NCBI RefSeq assembly: GCF_024296925.1
Contig: NZ_CP101125.1
Location: forward strand, 7,264,927-7,328,926
Length of the DNA stretch: 64,000 nt
Source of the DNA: Pseudomonas nunensis
GTDB lineage: Bacteria; Pseudomonadota; Gammaproteobacteria; Pseudomonadales; Pseudomonadaceae
Direction: 5' to 3'
Under the pieces are notes generated by a model. The model searched no databases, was not told the DNA's origin, and saw only the letters and a program-made list of their open reading frames with translations. The position numbers were made by a program, and so were the translations under genes. The first letter of the stretch is position 1. Each line of letters begins with the position of its first letter. This document shows positions 61,442 through 64,000 of the stretch, in pieces.

Positions 61442-62299
61442 ATGAGCGAACGTCCCGAAGAGCCAAACCAGGCTCCTGACGCCGAAAGTCTGCTGCCCAT
61501 CGATGAACACATCGAGGAAGGGCATGACGCTGAAGGTCGTAAAGTCCGGCATCGTGGTATCTATCTTCTGCCGAATCTCTTTACCACTGCGAATCTGTTC
61601 GCAGGGTTCTACTCCATAATCAATTCGATGAGCGCGCAGGCCGCCTTGAGCGCCGGTGACTCGGTGAATGCGAGCAAGTATTTTGCATTCGCCGCCATAG
61701 CGATTTTCGTCGCCATGGTGCTCGACGGCCTGGATGGCCGGGTTGCGCGCATGACCAATACCCAAAGCGCATTCGGTGCCGAGTACGACTCGCTGTCGGA
61801 CATGGTTGCCTTTGGTGTTGCGCCGGCGTTGCTGGCCTTCGGCTGGGCCCTGGGTGATATGGGCAAGGTCGGCTGGATGGTTGCCTTCATTTATGTGGCC
61901 GGCGCGGCGTTGCGTCTGGCTCGGTTCAACACTCAGGTTGGCACCGCAGACAAGCGCTACTTCATTGGCCTGGCCAGCCCGGCAGCCGCCGGTGTGGTGG
62001 CGGGGATTGTCTGGGCATTCAGTGATTACGGGATCCAGGGTTCCAAGATGTCATTCCTGGTGGCTTTGATGGTGGCGGCTGCCGGCATGCTGATGGTCAG
62101 TAACATCAAGTACAACAGCTTCAAGGAGCTGGACTTGAAGGGGCGGGTGCCTTTCGTAGCGATCCTTGCCGTAGTGCTGGTGTTTGCCGTGGTCTTCAGT
62201 GATCCGCCGCGCATTCTGCTGCTGGTATTCCTCGGGTATGCAGCCTCTGGCCCGGTTCAATATCTGCTACGTCTTCGTCGTCACAAAAACGCCGAATGA
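61442..62299 (+). CDS. pssA: CDP-diacylglycerol-serine O-phosphatidyltransferase
   Basis: This 285-residue inner-membrane enzyme makes phosphatidylserine, the precursor of phosphatidylethanolamine. The CDP-alcohol phosphotransferase motif is DGLDGRVARMTNTQSAFG, continuing with EYDSLSD, and about seven helices are visible. ATG 61442 (MSERPEEP) is favoured over an ATG 6 nt upstream by ribosome-binding-site spacing. It follows ilvC, but after a terminator. Confidence 0.94.
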   Translation: MSERPEEPNQAPDAESLLPIDEHIEEGHDAEGRKVRHRGIYLLPNLFTTANLFAGFYSIINSMSAQAALSAGDSVNASKYFAFAAIAIFVAMVLDGLDGRVARMTNTQSAFGAEYDSLSDMVAFGVAPALLAFGWALGDMGKVGWMVAFIYVAGAALRLARFNTQVGTADKRYFIGLASPAAAGVVAGIVWAFSDYGIQGSKMSFLVALMVAAAGMLMVSNIKYNSFKELDLKGRVPFVAILAVVLVFAVVFSDPPRILLLVFLGYAASGPVQYLLRLRRHKNAE

Positions 62300-62362
62300 T
62301 GTAATTTCCCTCATACTCCGCAGTCTATTGGTGCATCTGTCCTCCAATGCTGCGGAGTAGCC

Positions 62363-63376
62363 ATGCTGATCAAAGTCCCCAAAGCGTCCGACTGTCATGA
62401 GTCGGACGTCACGCCTGAATCCTTCTATCTATCTCGTCGTAAAGTGCTCGGTGCTGCCGTGGTCGGTTTGGCCGTGAGCAGTCTTCCTCGTTGGGCGAAT
62501 GCCGACGATGCTGCGCGTTATGCCGATGTCGAGCCTGGCAAGGCGCCTTCCTGGTTTGCCGAAAAGCTGCCTTCTACCAAATGGGGGGCGGTTAACGTCA
62601 AGGATGAGGCGATCACCCCGTTCAAGGACGCGACCCACTACAACAACTTCTACGAGTTCGGCACGGATAAAGGTGATCCGGCGGCCAATGCCGGTGTGCT
62701 GAAGACCGAGCCGTGGAGCGTGGTCGTGGACGGGGAGGTGGGCAAGCCGGGAAGGTATGCACTGGAAGACTTCATGAAGCCTTATCAGTTGGAGGAGCGG
62801 ATTTACCGTCTTCGCTGTGTGGAGGCGTGGTCGATGGTCATTCCCTGGATAGGCTTTCCCATCTCGGCGCTAATCAAGCAGGTCGAGCCTACTTCCAACG
62901 CCAAATACATTCGCTTCGAAACCCTGGAGGATCCCAAGGTCATGCCCGGGCAGCGCTCCGGTTTTGCCTTGATCGACTGGCCTTATGTGGAAGGGCTGCG
63001 CCTGGATGAGGCGATGAATCCGTTGGCGATTCTTGCGGTGGGCATGTATGGCCGGGAATTGCCGAATCAGAATGGCGCGCCACTGCGTTTGGTGGTGCCG
63101 TGGAAGTACGGCTTCAAGAGCGTTAAATCAATCGTGCGGATCAGTCTGGTCAGTGAGCAGCCGAAGACAACCTGGCAGAGCATTGCTGCGGACGAGTATG
63201 GGTTCTATGCGAACGTGAACCCTACGGTCGATCACCCGCGCTGGACCCAGGCGCGGGAGCGGCGTTTGCCGAGTGGTCTGTTCAAACCCAATGTGCGGGA
63301 CACGCAGATGTTCAATGGTTACTCGGATGAAGTCGCCTCTCTCTATACAGGGCTCGATTTGCGGAAGAACTACTGA
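62363..63376 (+). CDS. msrP: MsrP, periplasmic protein methionine sulfoxide reductase, catalytic subunit
   Basis: This 337-residue molybdopterin enzyme (YedY) repairs oxidised methionines in envelope proteins. A Tat signal with [17 protein letters not shown] directs folded export. The molybdenum-binding Cys is in [15 protein letters not shown]. The C-terminal half matches the sulfite oxidase-type fold. It overlaps msrQ by 1 nt. Confidence 0.95.
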   Translation: MLIKVPKASDCHESDVTPESFYLSRRKVLGAAVVGLAVSSLPRWANADDAARYADVEPGKAPSWFAEKLPSTKWGAVNVKDEAITPFKDATHYNNFYEFGTDKGDPAANAGVLKTEPWSVVVDGEVGKPGRYALEDFMKPYQLEERIYRLRCVEAWSMVIPWIGFPISALIKQVEPTSNAKYIRFETLEDPKVMPGQRSGFALIDWPYVEGLRLDEAMNPLAILAVGMYGRELPNQNGAPLRLVVPWKYGFKSVKSIVRISLVSEQPKTTWQSIAADEYGFYANVNPTVDHPRWTQARERRLPSGLFKPNVRDTQMFNGYSDEVASLYTGLDLRKNY

Positions 63377-63996
63377 TGCGTTTTCCGTTTTGGCGAATAG
63401 GCGTCTTTATAGCTGCAGCGGTATGGCCGTTGATTTGGTTGTATCAGGCTTGGGCGGATGTGCTGGGGCCTGATCCGGGCAAAGTGCTGGTTGATCGGCT
63501 GGGGTTCGGGACGCTTGTCCTTCTGCTTATTACATTGAGCATGACGCCCCTGCAGAAGTTGACCGGTTGGGCGGGGTGGGTGGCGGTTCGGCGGCAGCTA
63601 GGGCTGTGGTGCTTTGCCTATGTCGTCCTGCATATGAGTGGGTATACGGCGTTCATTCTTGGTTTTGACTGGTCGCAGCTGGGCGTCGAGTTGCGCAAGC
63701 GGCCTTACATTATTGTCGGGACGCTAGGGTTTCTTTGTTTGCTGGCGCTGGCCGTGACATCCAATCGTTACAGTCAGCGACGTTTGGGGGCTCGCTGGAA
63801 GAAGCTGCATCGACTGGTTTATGTGATTCTCGGTCTCGGGCTGCTGCATATGTTGTGGATCGTTCGTGCGGATCTGAAGGAGTGGGCTGTCTATGCTTCT
63901 ATAGGTGCGTTGCTGATAATGCTGCGTCTGCCTCCTGTAGCCCGTCGAATCCCGCGTTTAATGGCCAAAAAGACACCTTCTGCAAGAAAGGCGTAA
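63376..63996 (+). CDS. msrQ: MsrQ, haem-binding membrane subunit of MsrPQ
   Basis: This 206-residue inner-membrane b-type cytochrome passes quinol electrons to MsrP. Six or so helices are visible, with haem-ligand His candidates in [34 protein letters not shown] and the intervening helix. The start overlaps the msrP stop (TGATG). The gene is complete, ending 4 nt before the window edge. Confidence 0.93.
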   Translation: MRFPFWRIGVFIAAAVWPLIWLYQAWADVLGPDPGKVLVDRLGFGTLVLLLITLSMTPLQKLTGWAGWVAVRRQLGLWCFAYVVLHMSGYTAFILGFDWSQLGVELRKRPYIIVGTLGFLCLLALAVTSNRYSQRRLGARWKKLHRLVYVILGLGLLHMLWIVRADLKEWAVYASIGALLIMLRLPPVARRIPRLMAKKTPSARKA

Positions 63997-64000
63997 TTAA

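Overview
The window is a chromosomal core segment of a fluorescent Pseudomonas, most likely the P. fluorescens group. Evidence: high GC, the gene order cbrX-cbrA-cbrB-crcZ-pcnB-folK-panB-panC-panD-pgi-acsA, the pilD-pilC-pilB/pilA and pilS-pilR type IV pilus genes, a haem ABC transporter next to a PrrF small RNA, and many copies of the REP palindrome (GTGGGAGCGGGCTTGCTCGCGA) typical of that group. I see no prophage, insertion sequence, CRISPR array or integrase.

Layout. 1-3050: pilR (cut by the window edge), pilS and a small zinc-ribbon-like protein. 3176-8730: bamD, divergent from rluD-pgeF, then clpB behind a heat-shock promoter. 8915-9485: a tRNA cluster (Asn, Pro, Lys, a second identical Pro). 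9510-14740: a chemoreceptor with a FliA-type promoter, an EF-hand protein, type II NADH dehydrogenase and small conserved genes. 14875-20477: a membrane protein, a 71-residue protein behind a perfect ANR/FNR box, then yacG-coaE-pilD-pilC-pilB on the minus strand. 20703-21832: pilA and a BON-domain gene, each preceded by a sigma-54-type promoter. 22147-29624: DUF2845, a DUF748 protein, an rRNA methyltransferase, an MpaB-like protein and acsA. 29835-36215: pgi, panD, panC, panB, folK, pcnB. 36345-37526: a 4 x 132-bp tandem array, the CrcZ small RNA and its CbrB-type activator sites. 37527-43720: cbrB, cbrA, cbrX, gluQ, dksA. 44053-50988: an aminotransferase, sfsA, a Rieske protein, phuTUV plus a ChaN-like lipoprotein, a PrrF small RNA and a cyclic-nucleotide-binding protein. 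51004-57612: small conserved genes, a kinase/ATPase fusion, mrcB (PBP1b), a lipoprotein and YqcC-like and DUF4124 proteins. 57613-63996: ilvI-ilvN-ilvC behind a 400-nt leader, pssA, msrP-msrQ.

How parts connect. PilS/PilR with RpoN should drive pilA, whose promoter lies in the same window as the assembly genes pilB, pilC and pilD. CbrA/CbrB with RpoN should drive crcZ, the RNA that relieves Crc/Hfq catabolite repression. Fur boxes lie at the haem transporter and at the PrrF RNA, making an iron-responsive block.

The least expected observations are: (1) the family-standard start of PBP1b is separated from the rest of the gene by one missing base in an A8 run that also forms an A_AAA_AAC slippery heptamer; (2) the 132-bp tandem array between crcZ and pcnB; (3) a 14-codon Leu/Val-rich leader ORF just before ilvI; (4) a hairpin with a near-perfect RsmA/CsrA loop in the 3' region of the BON gene. 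All calls come from reading the sequence; no database search was run.
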